Assembly: GCF_014885015.1 (NCBI RefSeq)
Contig: NZ_JABMIJ010000004.1
Location: 220,431-284,430, forward strand
Direction: 5' to 3'
Length of the DNA stretch: 64,000 nucleotides
DNA from: Spirabiliibacterium falconis
GTDB taxonomy: Bacteria > Pseudomonadota > Gammaproteobacteria > Enterobacterales > Pasteurellaceae
Part shown: positions 19,085-33,276 of the stretch, in pieces
How positions within the stretch are numbered: the stretch's first letter is position 1
Layout: the number at the start of each line of letters is the position of its first letter
Notes under the pieces: generated by a model
Told to the model about the DNA's origin: nothing
Databases searched by the model: none
Seen by the model: the letters and a program-made list of their open reading frames with translations, nothing else
Program-made: the position numbers and the translations under genes

Positions 19085-20716
19085 TTATTTTTTACGAGAA
19101 TGTAGCCCGCGCTTCTCAAGCCCACGATAAATCCATTGTTGCTGTGCAATGGTAATCAAGTTTGAGGTTAACCAGTAAAGCACTAAGCCTGATGGGAACC
19201 ACAAGAAGAAGAACGTAAATGCCACCGGCATAAATGTCATAATCTTCTGTTGCATTGGATCCGCCACAGGTGTTGGCGACATTTTCTGTAATAAGTACAT
19301 TGAGCCCCCCATTAACAATGGCAGGATGTAATAAGGATCTTGTGCAGATAAGTCTTGAATCCAGCCAAAAAATGGCGCATGGCGCAATTGTACCGCTTCC
19401 ATAAACATCCAGTAGAGGGCAATGAAAATTGGCATTTGTAACAAGATAGGTAAACAACCACCCAATGGATTGACTTTTTCTTCTTTATATAAACGCATCA
19501 TTTCTTGGCTCATGCGTTGTTTATCATCGCCAAAACGCTCACGCAATTCTTGAATACGTGGCTGCAACATACGCATTTTCGCCATTGATGTATATTGCGC
19601 TTTAGTCAGTGGGTACAAAATCGCTTTCACGATAATAGTCACACAGATAATGGCCAAGCCCCAATTAGACACAATGCTTTGGATAAATTGTAACAATTTG
19701 AACAATGGTTTAGAAATAAACCATGCCCAGCCGTAATCCACAGTCAAATCCAAGTGCGGTGCAACGGCTTCCATTTGGTTTTGCAGTTTAGGGCCTGTCC
19801 ACAATTTGCTCTCAACAGTTTGGCTGCTACCTGCTGGCACAGTCATGGTTGGCGCACGAAAGCCAATAAAGGCAAAGTTTTTATTGGTACTAGTATAAAG
19901 TTGATTCTCTTCATGCTGATTGGGAATCCAGGCTGTCGCAAAGTAGTGCTGTAAAATGGCAACCCAACCTTGTTTCGTCGCAATGGAAAGATTGGCTTTT
20001 TCCATGTCTTCAAAACTGTATTTTTTATAATTGGTCTCAGCAGATGAGTACGCTCCACCCGTATAAGTAGGCATTGCTAAGTTAGTCGAGTGTTCAATCA
20101 ACGTGTGCTTAATTTGCGCATACGGCTGAACTTCAATTGGCTCAGCACGGTTATTCGTGATGGTGTAATCAACATCAACAACATAGCTTCCACGCTTGAT
20201 AATAAAGGTTTTTACCACTTTCACGCCATCTTTTTCTAACACAAGCGGAATACGCAGTTCGTCTTGACCATCAGCTAAAATGAAGTTATCACCGTCAACA
20301 CTATATTGCGCACGCCCTGCACGGGTATCCACGCCATCTTTACCTACCAAGCCGCTTTGTGCGACATAAACCAAGTTTTTATCATTTTGTAACAACGAGA
20401 ATGGTTTATCAGAGTTAAGCTCAGCGTTGTATTTCAACAACTCAGAGTCAACAATGTCCCCACCATTGGTGGCAATTTTAAGGCGTAAAACATCACTTTC
20501 AACGGTAATCACATTGCCTGTGCTATCTGAATCAACCGCACTTTCTGTTTGACTTGTGCTAACAGGCGTATCACTTTCGGCATCAACCGTGGTGGCTGTT
20601 GCACTGGCTGTTGGCGTGTCAGCCTTTGGCGAATGATAATCAATTTGCCATTGTTGATACACCAAGAACGAAAGAAAGACGAGTGCAATAACTAATAAAC
20701 TACGTTTTGAATTCAT
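19085..20716 (-). CDS. yidC: Membrane protein insertase YidC
   Basis: YidC, 543 residues, inserts inner-membrane proteins with or without SecYEG. It has an N-terminal span ([18 protein letters not shown]), a large periplasmic beta domain (about 55-330) and the conserved five-span C-terminal core, with the cytoplasmic loop [20 protein letters not shown] and [20 protein letters not shown]. The basic tail ends GLHSRKK. It overlaps yidD by one base. Confidence 0.97.
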   Translation of the reverse strand: MNSKRSLLVIALVFLSFLVYQQWQIDYHSPKADTPTASATATTVDAESDTPVSTSQTESAVDSDSTGNVITVESDVLRLKIATNGGDIVDSELLKYNAELNSDKPFSLLQNDKNLVYVAQSGLVGKDGVDTRAGRAQYSVDGDNFILADGQDELRIPLVLEKDGVKVVKTFIIKRGSYVVDVDYTITNNRAEPIEVQPYAQIKHTLIEHSTNLAMPTYTGGAYSSAETNYKKYSFEDMEKANLSIATKQGWVAILQHYFATAWIPNQHEENQLYTSTNKNFAFIGFRAPTMTVPAGSSQTVESKLWTGPKLQNQMEAVAPHLDLTVDYGWAWFISKPLFKLLQFIQSIVSNWGLAIICVTIIVKAILYPLTKAQYTSMAKMRMLQPRIQELRERFGDDKQRMSQEMMRLYKEEKVNPLGGCLPILLQMPIFIALYWMFMEAVQLRHAPFFGWIQDLSAQDPYYILPLLMGGSMYLLQKMSPTPVADPMQQKIMTFMPVAFTFFFLWFPSGLVLYWLTSNLITIAQQQWIYRGLEKRGLHSRKK

Positions 20717-20991
20717 TATTTTTCTCTGCGTTGGTTAGAGGTTAACGGTTCACTTTGTTTTTCAGGTACCGGATCGTATCCGCCAGCACTTAAAGGATGA
20801 CATTTTAATACACGTTTAAGCGTAAGCCAACCACCTTTTAATGCCCCAAAGCGTTTTATGGCATCTAAGCCATATTGCGAACAGGTCGGCGTGAAACGAC
20901 AACGTGGCCCAAACAACGGACTTATCACTAATCGATAGACTTTAATCACAAAAATTAAGCCTTTTGCGCCAAACGACGATGACGATTGCAT
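20716..20991 (-). CDS. yidD: Membrane insertion efficiency factor YidD
   Basis: YidD, 91 residues, is a small membrane-associated protein that helps membrane-protein insertion. The core pattern [23 protein letters not shown] and [17 protein letters not shown] is diagnostic, with three conserved cysteines. It overlaps rnpA by 37 bases and yidC by one. Confidence 0.95.
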   Translation of the reverse strand: MQSSSSFGAKGLIFVIKVYRLVISPLFGPRCRFTPTCSQYGLDAIKRFGALKGGWLTLKRVLKCHPLSAGGYDPVPEKQSEPLTSNQRREK

Positions 20992-21320
20992 AATATATCC
21001 AATATGTCTATAAGTTGTGCATTGTCTAGTTCAGCCAGCCCTTTGCGTGCGATCACAATAAAATCCATTGCAGGCAAATTATGCTGATGTAATCGAAAAT
21101 ATTCACGACACACGCGTTTGATACGATTACGCACCACCGCACGCTTAACATGCTTTTTCGCAATCGTTAAACCGAGCCGAGGAAAACCAAGATGATTGGC
21201 GCGGGCAATAATGCTAATTTCAGGACGAGACGCTTTGACAGGCTGTTGAAAAACAAATGTGAATTGTTCGGGAGTTAACAGACGTAACTCCCGAGAAAAA
21301 GGATACTTAACTCCACTCAA
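20955..21320 (-). CDS. rnpA: Ribonuclease P protein component
   Basis: RnpA, 121 residues, is the protein subunit that helps RNase P RNA trim the 5' end of pre-t[23 protein letters not shown] and the RNA-binding signature [16 protein letters not shown] are present. The start is taken as TTG at 21320, nine bases after rpmH, because no ATG or GTG lies before the conserved N-terminus (E. coli rnpA also uses a non-ATG start). Confidence 0.94.
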   Translation of the reverse strand: MSGVKYPFSRELRLLTPEQFTFVFQQPVKASRPEISIIARANHLGFPRLGLTIAKKHVKRAVVRNRIKRVCREYFRLHQHNLPAMDFIVIARKGLAELDNAQLIDILDILCNRHRRLAQKA

Positions 21321-21328
21321 AGTGTGAA

Positions 21329-21816
<488 letters not shown>

Positions 21817-23169
21817 ATGTCGTCTTCTTACCAGAAAGATTTATGGCAAGATTGTCTTTCTCAACTACAAGATAAAGTTTCATCAAATGATTTCAGCACT
21901 TGGCTCAAACCGCTACAAGCTGATGTCCAACATGATACGTTGCTATTATATGCGCCGAATAAATTTATTGTGCAATGGGTGCAAGATAAATTTTACAGTC
22001 TCATTATTGACATCATCACTGAGCTTACGCAAAGTGCGGTCTGCAAAATTAAATTTGTGTTAGGCAATAAGCCACAAGCCTCTAAACCTAGTAGTGAGCT
22101 TCCTCCGCAGCCTATGGTAGCAAGCAAGCCCGTTGAAGAGCAATATCGTTCAGGCTTAAATAGTAAGCAAACTTTTGACAATTTTGTCGAGGGGAAATCT
22201 AATCAAATGGCGCGTGCCGTGGCGCAAAAAGTCGCAGACAACCCAGGGGAAGCCAATGCTAATCCACTTTATCTTTACGGCGGAACTGGGCTTGGGAAAA
22301 CGCATTTATTACACGCTATTGGTAACGAAATTCTTGCCCGCAATCCGCAAGCAAAAGTGGTATATATGCACTCCGAGCGATTTGTGCAAGAAATGGTTAA
22401 AGCACTACGCAATGACAAAATGGATCATTTCAAGCGTTTTTACCGCAGCCTTGATGCATTGTTGATCGATGACATTCAGTTTTTCTCAAATAAAGAAGGC
22501 TCACAAGAAGAATTTTTCCACACCTTTAATGCCCTATTTGAGCGTAATCATCAAATTATTCTCACCTCAGATCGCTATCCACGCGAAATTGAAAAAATTG
22601 AAGATCGGCTTCGCTCACGTTTTGGGTGGGGGTTGAGTATCGCCATTGAACCGCCCGATTTAGAAACGCGAGTGGCAATTTTAATGAAAAAAGCGGAAGA
22701 AAGCCGCCTTAGTTTGCCTGAAGAAGTTGCATTTTTTATTGGGCAGAAATTGCGTACCAATGTGCGTGAACTGGAAGGGGCATTAAATCGTGTTGCAGCA
22801 TACGCCCAATTCACAGGTAAGCCAATTACCATTGATTTTGTCCGCGAAGCCCTAAAAGATATGCTGGCATTACAAGATAAAATGGTCACCATCGAAAATA
22901 TTCAAAAAACCGTGGCAGAATATTATAAAATCAAAGTGTCTGACCTCACATCCAAGCGCAAATTTCGCTCTATTGCACGCCCACGCCAACTAGCAATGGC
23001 ATTATGCAAAGAGTTAACCAACCGCAGCTTACCTGAAATCGGGAAGTCATTTGGCGATCGTGATCACACCACCGTATTACATGCGTGTCGGAAGATTGAA
23101 GAATTACGCGAAAAAGATAATAATATCCAAGAAGATTTTTCTAATTTAATTCGTACATTGTCTGCCTAA
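21817..23169 (+). CDS. dnaA: Chromosomal replication initiator DnaA
   Basis: DnaA, 450 residues. It has domain I ([21 protein letters not shown]), a linker, the AAA+ domain with [17 protein letters not shown] and LLIDDIQFF, and domain IV with the DNA-binding signature [16 protein letters not shown]. It initiates replication by binding DnaA boxes. It heads the conserved dnaA-dnaN-recF-gyrB cluster; dnaN begins nine bases after it. Confidence 0.98.
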   Translation: MSSSYQKDLWQDCLSQLQDKVSSNDFSTWLKPLQADVQHDTLLLYAPNKFIVQWVQDKFYSLIIDIITELTQSAVCKIKFVLGNKPQASKPSSELPPQPMVASKPVEEQYRSGLNSKQTFDNFVEGKSNQMARAVAQKVADNPGEANANPLYLYGGTGLGKTHLLHAIGNEILARNPQAKVVYMHSERFVQEMVKALRNDKMDHFKRFYRSLDALLIDDIQFFSNKEGSQEEFFHTFNALFERNHQIILTSDRYPREIEKIEDRLRSRFGWGLSIAIEPPDLETRVAILMKKAEESRLSLPEEVAFFIGQKLRTNVRELEGALNRVAAYAQFTGKPITIDFVREALKDMLALQDKMVTIENIQKTVAEYYKIKVSDLTSKRKFRSIARPRQLAMALCKELTNRSLPEIGKSFGDRDHTTVLHACRKIEELREKDNNIQEDFSNLIRTLSA

Positions 23170-23178
23170 GGGGACACT

Positions 23179-24279
23179 ATGCAATTTTCAATAAGCCGTG
23201 AAAATTTGATTAAACCATTACAACAAGTATGTGGCGTGTTAAACTCCCGTCCGCCAACAGCAGTATTGCATAATTTATTGTTGCAAATTGACGGGCAACG
23301 TTTAATCATGACGGGCACAGATTTAGAGGTCGAGCTCTCAACCCAATCACAACTACAACATGCCACGCAGGACGGCTTTTGCACCATTCCTGGCAAGAAA
23401 TTTTTGGATATTTGCCGCAGCTTTCCCGACGACGCGCTCATCGACGTCCATTTTGAAGATGATCGTGCCGTTGTTCAATCTGGACGAAGCCGATTTACAC
23501 TCTCTACCTTGCCAGCACAAGACTATCCAAGCCTAACCGATTGGCAAGCTGAAGTGGATTTTACAGTCCCTCAAGATACCTTAGTCCGTTTAATTGATGC
23601 CACCCAATTTTCAATGGCAAATCAGGATGCGCGTTATTTTTTAAACGGCATGAAATTTGAAACTGAGGGCAATTTACTGCGTACCATTGCAACTGACGGA
23701 CACCGTCTTGCAGTATGTACCATTGCCTTGGAACAATCATTGCCAAATCATGCAGTGATCGTACCACGCAAAGGCGTATTAGAGCTTAAACGCCTACTCA
23801 ATGAGCCTGATGATGTAGTGCGTATCCAAATTGGCACAAGTAATATTCGTGTGCAATTTGAACATACGGTATTTACCTCTAAATTGATTGATGGACGGTT
23901 CCCTGATTATCGTCGGGTATTACCACGCAATGCAGATCATATTATTGAAGCCGATTGGACGGCATTAAAGCAAGCTTTCACACGTGCTGCAATTTTGTCT
24001 AACGAACGAATGCACGGCGTACGCTTAACACTCTCAACCAATCAAATGGCGATTAACTCGAGCAATGCCGAAAAAGATGTGGTTGAAGAAGTTATTGACA
24101 TTCAATACGATAACGAAGATATGGAAATTAGCTTTAATGTCAACTACTTACTGGATGTGTTAAATGCACTTAAATGCGATAAAGTGCGGTTTCGTTTCAG
24201 TGATGCCAATTCTAGCTGCCTACTAGAAGACTGCAACGATAGCTATGCTGAATATGTCATTATGCCAATGCGTTTATAA
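23179..24279 (+). CDS. dnaN: DNA polymerase III sliding clamp
   Basis: DnaN, 366 residues, is the beta clamp that keeps the replicative polymerase on DNA. Three similar domains can be followed, and the C-terminal YVIMPMRL, which lines the partner-binding pocket, is intact. An AAGGGGA site precedes the ATG. It is two bases upstream of recF. Confidence 0.98.
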   Translation: MQFSISRENLIKPLQQVCGVLNSRPPTAVLHNLLLQIDGQRLIMTGTDLEVELSTQSQLQHATQDGFCTIPGKKFLDICRSFPDDALIDVHFEDDRAVVQSGRSRFTLSTLPAQDYPSLTDWQAEVDFTVPQDTLVRLIDATQFSMANQDARYFLNGMKFETEGNLLRTIATDGHRLAVCTIALEQSLPNHAVIVPRKGVLELKRLLNEPDDVVRIQIGTSNIRVQFEHTVFTSKLIDGRFPDYRRVLPRNADHIIEADWTALKQAFTRAAILSNERMHGVRLTLSTNQMAINSSNAEKDVVEEVIDIQYDNEDMEISFNVNYLLDVLNALKCDKVRFRFSDANSSCLLEDCNDSYAEYVIMPMRL

Positions 24280-24281
24280 TT

Positions 24282-25361
24282 ATGGCTCTCTCAAGGCTGG
24301 TGATTAATCATTTCCGCAATTTACAAGCCGTTGATTTAGAATTAAATCACGGCTTTAACTTTATTGTGGGCAATAATGGCAGCGGCAAAACCAGCCTTTT
24401 GGAAGCCATTTATTATCTTGGACACGGTCGTTCATTTAAAAGTGCGGTCAGCCAACGCATTATTCATTATTATCAACCGCACTTTACACTTTTCGCTGAT
24501 ATTCACCAAGCCAACACCCATTGGTCAGTTGGGTTGCAAAAGTATCGGCAAGGGCAAACGCATGTTAAAATCAACGGTGAAGATGGCAATAAAATTGCTG
24601 ATCTCGCCCAGCTTCTCCCGATTCAGATGATTTCCCCTGAAGGTTTAAGTTTGCTCAGTGATGGTCCAAGTTTTCGACGTGCCTTTTTAGATTGGGGACT
24701 ATTCCACCAGCATCACCATTTTTTTGCCTTATGGAATCGCCTGCGTCGCCTGCTGCGTCAACGTAACGCTGCCCTTCTTCAGGCAAAATGTTACGCCGAT
24801 CTCAGTGTATGGGACAACGAACTGATTCCGCTGGCATTGCAAATTAGCCAGTGGCGTGAAAATTATGCACAAACACTTGCTAACAATATTACACAAACGT
24901 GTCAACTTTTTTTACCCGAGCTCACTATTCAACAACGGTTTTATTATGGCTGGGATAACACGCACGATTTTGCTGATGTGCTAAAATCTGGTTTTATACG
25001 TGATAAACAACTGGGTTACACCTTTGCAGGCCCACAAAAAGCCGATTTACGCCTGAAAGTCAACGGTATTCCACTTGATGATGTACTTTCACGCGGACAA
25101 TTAAAATTAATGATGTGTGCATTGCGCCTAGCCCAAGGCGAGCATTTAATGCAAAGTAAGCAGCGTCACTGTATTTTTCTCCTAGATGATTTCGCCTCTG
25201 AGCTTGATCAAAACAAGCGTGAATTACTTGCTCAACGCCTACAAGCCTGCCAATCACAAGTATTTATCAGTGCAATTCATTTAAATCAACTACAACAAAT
25301 GCCCATAACACAAAGTGCGGTTTTCACGATAGAAAATGGCAATATTTCACAGCTCCGCTGA
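24282..25361 (+). CDS. recF: Recombination mediator RecF
   Basis: RecF, 359 residues, is an SMC-like ATPase that helps load RecA at gaps. Walker A GNNGSGKTSLLEAIYYLG, the signature region LSRGQLKLMMCALRLAQ and Walker B IFLLDDFASELD are present. Two facing uptake signals lie inside the coding region (about 24440 and 24477), so the sequence is adapted to uptake even here. Confidence 0.97.
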   Translation: MALSRLVINHFRNLQAVDLELNHGFNFIVGNNGSGKTSLLEAIYYLGHGRSFKSAVSQRIIHYYQPHFTLFADIHQANTHWSVGLQKYRQGQTHVKINGEDGNKIADLAQLLPIQMISPEGLSLLSDGPSFRRAFLDWGLFHQHHHFFALWNRLRRLLRQRNAALLQAKCYADLSVWDNELIPLALQISQWRENYAQTLANNITQTCQLFLPELTIQQRFYYGWDNTHDFADVLKSGFIRDKQLGYTFAGPQKADLRLKVNGIPLDDVLSRGQLKLMMCALRLAQGEHLMQSKQRHCIFLLDDFASELDQNKRELLAQRLQACQSQVFISAIHLNQLQQMPITQSAVFTIENGNISQLR

Positions 25362-25399
25362 CCTGATAACGCAATAAAATTCAAGATAGTGCGTGCTAA

Positions 25400-27886
<2,487 letters not shown>

Positions 27887-27888
27887 CG

Positions 27889-29193
27889 ATGTCTCAAATG
27901 TGGCATATTTCTTTAAATAAAATGATCGCTCTATTAGTGGTGTTGTTTTTTACAACATCACTGATCGGTTCTAAAGGGTACCAATATGCCGCCTCTATTC
28001 TGCTTTTGCTCGGTTTTTTTACATTTCCTCGGAATATTAAACAACACATGCAAAATACACAAAGTGCGGTTATTAAACTATTTAGTTTGTCCATCTTATT
28101 CTATTTTGGTACGTTTTTTTTCTCTTTGCTTATTCATAACGATAAACTCCGAGAACTTGACGCCGTATCGCGCGCCTTGTTATGTATTCCTCTTGTCTAT
28201 TTATTGGTTAAATATCAATTAAAACAATCTACCGTTTTCCTGGCAATTATTTCAGGAGCTATTATTGCAGGCATGATTGCTTTTATTGACGCTTTTATAT
28301 TATCCAAACCCGCAGCATTTAGCGATATGATGCAAATTCAAGGGGGAGGGATCAGCATGAGTCTAGGCGTGTTTTCACTATGTATTGGATTCTATTATTT
28401 GCAACAACACAAGCAAAAGATAGCCATAATAAGCTTTTTAGCTTCTATCTTAGGCATTAGTGCAAGCATTTTATCGACATCACGCGGAGCTTGGTTAGGA
28501 TTACCCATTATTTTACCTATCATTTTTTACTATTATCGGCACTGTATCTCAAAGCGTTTTTATCTGATCACAATCATCTCGTTACTTATTGCAATTATAA
28601 GTATGTCACTAATGCCGCAATTCAAATTAGTTGAAAGGCTTGATAGTGCTAAAAATGAAATTCAAATTTATTTTGAACAGGGAAATGGCTCTACCTCAGT
28701 AGGTGCTCGCTTCGATATGTGGAAAGGTGCTCTATTCGCTATAAAAGAAAAGCCAATAACGGGCTGGGGAAAAGATGGAGCGAATAAAAAGCGTCAAGAG
28801 CAGGCTCAAGCGGGACTTATTAGCGACTATGCAGGACATTTTAACCAACCACACAATCAATATCTTGAAGCGACGATGGTGCGAGGTATAATCGGATTAA
28901 TTGGTTTATTGGGCATTTTCATTGTCCCACTGATAATTTTCCTAAAAAAGACAAAAAATGCAATTCATACTAATGATATAAAATTAATTAGATTACTTGG
29001 CGTTATACACATTCTTGAAGTAATGAGCTATTGCTTGCCTCAGGGATTTTTAGTCCATCAATCGGGTACTTTATTTTATTTTATTACTTTGAGTATACTC
29101 GTATCGCTTTTAATTATTCATTTTCCGTCAAACGCTGATAAGCTAAATAATATACAAAACCAAGATATATTAAAAATGCTGACGGCTCAATAA
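27889..29193 (+). CDS. O-antigen ligase-like membrane protein
   Basis: A 434-residue membrane protein with about ten to twelve hydrophobic spans and the Wzy_C/WaaL core (SILSTSRGAWLGLPIILP), followed by a periplasmic loop ending near HNQYLEATMVRGIIGL. WaaL-type enzymes attach O-antigen or outer sugars to lipid A-core; Wzy polymerases look similar, so the exact role is open. The ATG at 27889 is used although the frame stays open from 27724 inside gyrB. It starts two bases after gyrB and may depend on its transcript. Confidence 0.82.
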   Translation: MSQMWHISLNKMIALLVVLFFTTSLIGSKGYQYAASILLLLGFFTFPRNIKQHMQNTQSAVIKLFSLSILFYFGTFFFSLLIHNDKLRELDAVSRALLCIPLVYLLVKYQLKQSTVFLAIISGAIIAGMIAFIDAFILSKPAAFSDMMQIQGGGISMSLGVFSLCIGFYYLQQHKQKIAIISFLASILGISASILSTSRGAWLGLPIILPIIFYYYRHCISKRFYLITIISLLIAIISMSLMPQFKLVERLDSAKNEIQIYFEQGNGSTSVGARFDMWKGALFAIKEKPITGWGKDGANKKRQEQAQAGLISDYAGHFNQPHNQYLEATMVRGIIGLIGLLGIFIVPLIIFLKKTKNAIHTNDIKLIRLLGVIHILEVMSYCLPQGFLVHQSGTLFYFITLSILVSLLIIHFPSNADKLNNIQNQDILKMLTAQ

Positions 29194-29220
29194 ATAAGCA
29201 ACCGTAAGTTCATATCAAAA

Positions 29221-29244
29221 AAACCGCACTTTAAAGTGCGGTTT
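29221..29244. terminator. Palindromic uptake-signal terminator
   Basis: AAACCGCACTTT and AAAGTGCGGTTT form a perfect 24-base palindrome between two convergent genes, preceded by an A-run. It can terminate transcription in both directions. Confidence 0.85.
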
Positions 29245-29250
29245 GCTAGT

Positions 29251-30246
29251 TTACTCCACGACAAAACAGGCAATTTTACTGCCATCTGCATGCGTGCGAA
29301 GAGGTGGTTTAGACTCAAAGCACTGCGGCTGTGCTAATCTGCAACGTCCACTGAAAGCACATCCTTTCGGTGGATTAAGTGGGCTTGGTAATTCTCCTTT
29401 CAGTTTAATCCGTTCTCTACGCTTTTCAGGAGAAAGCCGCGGTGTTGCGGAAAGTAACGCTTGTGTGTATGGATGGCGAGGATTCGAGAAAATCTGCTCC
29501 GCAGTCCCTTGCTCAACACAGCGTCCAAGATACATCACAATCACTTCATCAGCAATATGTTCAACAACCGATAAATCATGGGAAATAAAAATATAAGATA
29601 GACCAAGCTCAGTTTGCAAATCCATCATCAAGTTTAAAACTTGTGCACGCACTGATACATCAAGTGCCGAAACTGGTTCATCTGCTACGACAATATCTGG
29701 ATTGAGCACTAAGCCACGCGCAATCGCAATCCGTTGACGTTGTCCCCCTGAAAACATATGTGGAAAACGATCATAGAACTCAGCACGAAGTCCAACTTTT
29801 GCCATAATCTCCAACACGCGTGCTTTCCGCTCTTGCGCAGAAAGGCGAGTATTGATCAATAACGGTTCTTCTAAAATTTTCCCCACTTTTTGTCGTGGAT
29901 TTAATGACGCATATGGATTTTGGAATACAATTTGAATCTTCTCACGGCGGAGCTTTTTCACTTTGGTATCGTTTACCAAAAAATTTTGCCCATTATAATA
30001 AAGCTCACCTTCCGTCGGATTTTCAATCATCGTGAGTAATCGTGCAAGCGTTGATTTACCACAACCCGATTCCCCTACAACGGCAAGCGTTTTACCACGT
30101 TCAAGCGAAAACGAGACACCGTCTAATGCTTTCACTAATTTAGGAGGCGAAAATAAGCCTTTTTTTACTGGATAGTATTTTTTTAGATCAACACCTTGCA
30201 ATAAAGTCGCTTGCTCAGTGGTTTGTGTTAATTGAACATCAGACAT
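29251..30246 (-). CDS. dppF: Dipeptide ABC importer ATP-binding protein DppF
   Basis: DppF, 331 residues (E. coli 334, very similar). Walker [11 protein letters not shown], signature [15 protein letters not shown], Walker [11 protein letters not shown] and the C-terminal cysteine cluster [14 protein letters not shown], which resembles the iron-sulfur site of DppD/OppD-type subunits. It pairs with DppD to power uptake through DppBC; in Haemophilus the same permease also takes up haem and glutathione-type ligands. It overlaps dppD by eight bases. Confidence 0.95.
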   Translation of the reverse strand: MSDVQLTQTTEQATLLQGVDLKKYYPVKKGLFSPPKLVKALDGVSFSLERGKTLAVVGESGCGKSTLARLLTMIENPTEGELYYNGQNFLVNDTKVKKLRREKIQIVFQNPYASLNPRQKVGKILEEPLLINTRLSAQERKARVLEIMAKVGLRAEFYDRFPHMFSGGQRQRIAIARGLVLNPDIVVADEPVSALDVSVRAQVLNLMMDLQTELGLSYIFISHDLSVVEHIADEVIVMYLGRCVEQGTAEQIFSNPRHPYTQALLSATPRLSPEKRRERIKLKGELPSPLNPPKGCAFSGRCRLAQPQCFESKPPLRTHADGSKIACFVVE

Positions 30247-31222
30247 GAACCGGCTCTCCTTGCGTATTTAGCGGCGTGAAACATTTAACTCTTCTTTCCC
30301 CTATATGACGCATCTCAGGCTCTTTGGCACGACATTCGTCAGTGGCATAAGGACAGCGTGGATTCAATAGACAGCCTTGTGGTCGATCATATTTACCCGG
30401 CACAACGCCTGGCAATGAATGCAAACGTGATTTTCCTACCGCAAATTCTGGTAATGACTGTAAAAGTGCCTGAGTATATGGATGCATCGGTTGTGTAAAA
30501 ATGTCTTTTGCCGTTCCCTCTTCCACGACTTGACCTGCATACATCACCAAAATTCGCTCAGCTGCTTCTGCGACTAATGCAAGATCATGTGTGATAAGCA
30601 CCAGAGCCATATTCTCTTTTTTCTGTAATTCCAAAAGCAAATCAATAATTTGTGCTTGGATAGTCACATCAAGTGCGGTTGTTGGTTCATCAGCGATCAA
30701 TAATTTCGGACGACATGCGATCGCCATAGCAATCATTACGCGTTGACTCATGCCCCCAGATAATTGATGAGGATATACTGCTAAGCGAGATTCAGGATCA
30801 GGGATACCCACTAACGTTAATAACTCTAATGCTCGCTCTCGTCGGCTTTGCTTTGTTCCTCCCTCATGTACTTTAAGTGCTTCCATAATTTGAAAGCCAA
30901 CTGTATAAGCAGGATTAAGGCTAGTCATTGGATCTTGGAAAATCATTGCAATTTCTGCCCCGATCAACTCTCGCTTTTTCTCTGGACTAATTGAAAGTAG
31001 ATCATTATCTACAAAATTCAATGAACGTGCCGACACTCTACCTGGGAAATCAATTAAGCCCATTACGGCTAAAGAACTAACTGATTTCCCCGAGCCTGAC
31101 TCTCCTACAATACCAAGAACTTCGCCTTGTTTAATGTTATAACTAACACGATCGACTGCCTTAAATGGTGTTTTTTCATCACCAAAATGCACAGATAATT
31201 CGTTAACTTCAAGTAATGACAT
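30239..31222 (-). CDS. dppD: Dipeptide ABC importer ATP-binding protein DppD
   Basis: DppD, 327 residues, the same length as in E. coli. [50 protein letters not shown] and the C-terminal [15 protein letters not shown] cysteine motif are present. The second of two adjacent ATGs (31222) has GGAG six bases upstream. It overlaps dppF. Confidence 0.95.
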   Translation of the reverse strand: MSLLEVNELSVHFGDEKTPFKAVDRVSYNIKQGEVLGIVGESGSGKSVSSLAVMGLIDFPGRVSARSLNFVDNDLLSISPEKKRELIGAEIAMIFQDPMTSLNPAYTVGFQIMEALKVHEGGTKQSRRERALELLTLVGIPDPESRLAVYPHQLSGGMSQRVMIAMAIACRPKLLIADEPTTALDVTIQAQIIDLLLELQKKENMALVLITHDLALVAEAAERILVMYAGQVVEEGTAKDIFTQPMHPYTQALLQSLPEFAVGKSRLHSLPGVVPGKYDRPQGCLLNPRCPYATDECRAKEPEMRHIGERRVKCFTPLNTQGEPVHV

Positions 31223-31234
31223 CATACACTCCAA

Positions 31235-32137
31235 TTATTGTTTTAATTTTGGATCAAGTGCATCGCGCAAACCATCACCCATCAAGTTAAACGCTAATAC
31301 AGTTAACAAAATAGCCAGCCCTGGAAAGGTTACCACCCACCACGCTCGTTGCACAAATTGTAATGCTTCCGCCAACATCGCACCCCACTCTGGTGTCGGA
31401 GGCTGTGCACCAATACCTAAAAATCCTAGCGCCGCCATATCTAGAATCGCATTCGAAAAACCAAGTGTAGTTTGCACAATCAAAGGTGCTAAACAATTTG
31501 GCAAGATAGTGATAAACATCAAACGTAATGAACTCGCACCAGCTACACGTGAAGCCGTAACATAATCACGATTGATCTCATTCAACACGGAGGCTCGCGT
31601 TAAGCGCACATAACTTGGCAAGGACACAAATGCTATGGCAAAAGAGGCGTTAATGAGCGATGGACCTAAGACAGCCACGATCGCAATAGCTAGTAATAAA
31701 CTTGGCAACGCAAGCATAATATCAATGATGCGCATAATGATGACATCAACGATACCACCAAAATAGCCCGCTATCAGCCCCAAAATCACACCAAAAACCA
31801 GCGATAGCCCCACAACCAACAATCCAATGAAAAGCGATAAGCGTGCACCATAAATCAGACGAGAGAGAATATCCCGCCCAACGTCATCAGTACCCAAAAT
31901 ATAGCTCCAATTTCCTCCGTCAAGCCACGCTGGCGGTAGTAATAATGCGTCACGCGCTTGTACAATGGGATCATGTGGTGCGACAACATTAGCAAAGACA
32001 CTAATAAGAAAAATAAAAACAATATAGCTCAAACCCACTACTGCACCTTTGCTATGGCTAAAGTGTTCCCAAAACTCAGCAATAGGACCTTTAGGTGCTG
32101 GTGCGGCTGATTTTGCCTCAATCACATTTTCTGACAT
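31235..32137 (-). CDS. dppC: Dipeptide ABC importer permease DppC
   Basis: DppC, 300 residues as in E. coli, an inner-membrane permease with six predicted spans. GTDDVGRDILSRLIYGARLS and the EAA-loop region RDYVTASRVAGASSLRLMF are nearly identical to the E. coli protein, as is the end AFNLMGDGLRDALDPKLKQ. The ATG at 32137 restores the E. coli length; a GTG at 32152 is in frame upstream. Confidence 0.94.
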   Translation of the reverse strand: MSENVIEAKSAAPAPKGPIAEFWEHFSHSKGAVVGLSYIVFIFLISVFANVVAPHDPIVQARDALLLPPAWLDGGNWSYILGTDDVGRDILSRLIYGARLSLFIGLLVVGLSLVFGVILGLIAGYFGGIVDVIIMRIIDIMLALPSLLLAIAIVAVLGPSLINASFAIAFVSLPSYVRLTRASVLNEINRDYVTASRVAGASSLRLMFITILPNCLAPLIVQTTLGFSNAILDMAALGFLGIGAQPPTPEWGAMLAEALQFVQRAWWVVTFPGLAILLTVLAFNLMGDGLRDALDPKLKQ

Positions 32138-32163
32138 AAATTTGTTGCTCACTCCAGATAAAA

Positions 32164-33174
32164 TTATTTGCGATGGCTAATCCGTGGATTCAAAATACCA
32201 TATAGCAAATCAACAAAAAGATTAACTAAAATAATGATGGTGGCGATAATTAGCACAGCACCTTGCACCACAGGATAATCACGCGCACGAATCGCTTCAA
32301 TAACCCACTTTCCAATACCTGGCCATGCAAAAATCGTTTCAGTTAAAATCGCCCCTGACAGTAGCTGCCCGACGATTAGCCCAACAACAGTAACAACAGG
32401 AATTAACGCATTGCGCAAAGCGTGTACAATAATGACACGCATTTTTGATAATCCTTTTGCTCGTGCAGTACGAATATAATCTTCTCCGAGCACTTCCAAC
32501 ATAGATGAACGCGTCATCCGCGAAATTACCGCCAGTGGAATGGTACCAAGTACAATAGACGGCAGCACTAAATGGGAAAGTGCGGATGCAAAAGCACCTG
32601 ATTCGCCTGATAACCAACTGTCCACCAACATAAAACCTGTCACATCATCTATCCAATATTCTGCCCCAATTCGCCCTGAAACTGGCGTTAAATCCAATTG
32701 TACAGACATCACCAGCATTAATAATAAGCCCCACCAAAAAATAGGCATAGAATAGCCCGTTAACGATACGGCCATGACGCTGTGATCAAATACCGAGCCA
32801 CGTTTTACCGCAGCCAAAATCCCGATGGGAATACCGAGTAACACGGCGAATAAAATCGCACAGGTCGCCAATTCAATCGTTGCTGGAAAAAGGCTTAAAA
32901 ATTCGTCAATAACAGGTTGGCTATTTTTAAATGAAACCCCTAAATCCCCGTGTAATAGGTCGGTTAAATAATTCAAATATTGTTGATATAACGGTAAGTC
33001 TAACCCCATCTGATGCAACATTTGCGCATGCATTTCAGGTGATAACCCACGTTCACCCATGCGAATTTCCACAGGATCACCTGGGATAAAATGAATCAAC
33101 GCAAATGTAAATAATGTTATTCCAATAAAAGTAGGAATAATCATCAAAATACGTTTTAAAATAAATTGCAACAT
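32164..33174 (-). CDS. dppB: Dipeptide ABC importer permease DppB
   Basis: DppB, 336 residues (E. coli 339), the partner permease of DppC. It opens MLQFILKRILMIIPTFIGIT like the E. coli protein, and has LTGYSMPIFWWGLLLML and the EAA loop EDYIRTARAKGLSKMRVII. The ATG at 33174 is chosen by this match over the upstream in-frame codon at 33225. It follows the hairpin after dppA. Confidence 0.94.
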   Translation of the reverse strand: MLQFILKRILMIIPTFIGITLFTFALIHFIPGDPVEIRMGERGLSPEMHAQMLHQMGLDLPLYQQYLNYLTDLLHGDLGVSFKNSQPVIDEFLSLFPATIELATCAILFAVLLGIPIGILAAVKRGSVFDHSVMAVSLTGYSMPIFWWGLLLMLVMSVQLDLTPVSGRIGAEYWIDDVTGFMLVDSWLSGESGAFASALSHLVLPSIVLGTIPLAVISRMTRSSMLEVLGEDYIRTARAKGLSKMRVIIVHALRNALIPVVTVVGLIVGQLLSGAILTETIFAWPGIGKWVIEAIRARDYPVVQGAVLIIATIIILVNLFVDLLYGILNPRISHRK

Positions 33175-33236
33175 AGCTCGTTTTTCTCGAAATTTGTCAT
33201 TGGTTAAAATAAAAATTAATGACAATGAAGAGGAAG

Positions 33237-33265
33237 AACCGCACTTTTACCATAAAAGTGCGGTT
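33237..33265 (-). terminator. Uptake-signal hairpin between dppA and dppB
   Basis: AACCGCACTTTTA and TAAAAGTGCGGTT form a perfect 13-base stem around CCA in the short gap between the binding-protein gene and dppBCDF. It probably lowers read-through so that binding protein is made in excess of the transporter. Confidence 0.75.
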
Positions 33266-33276
33266 AAATTCAAATA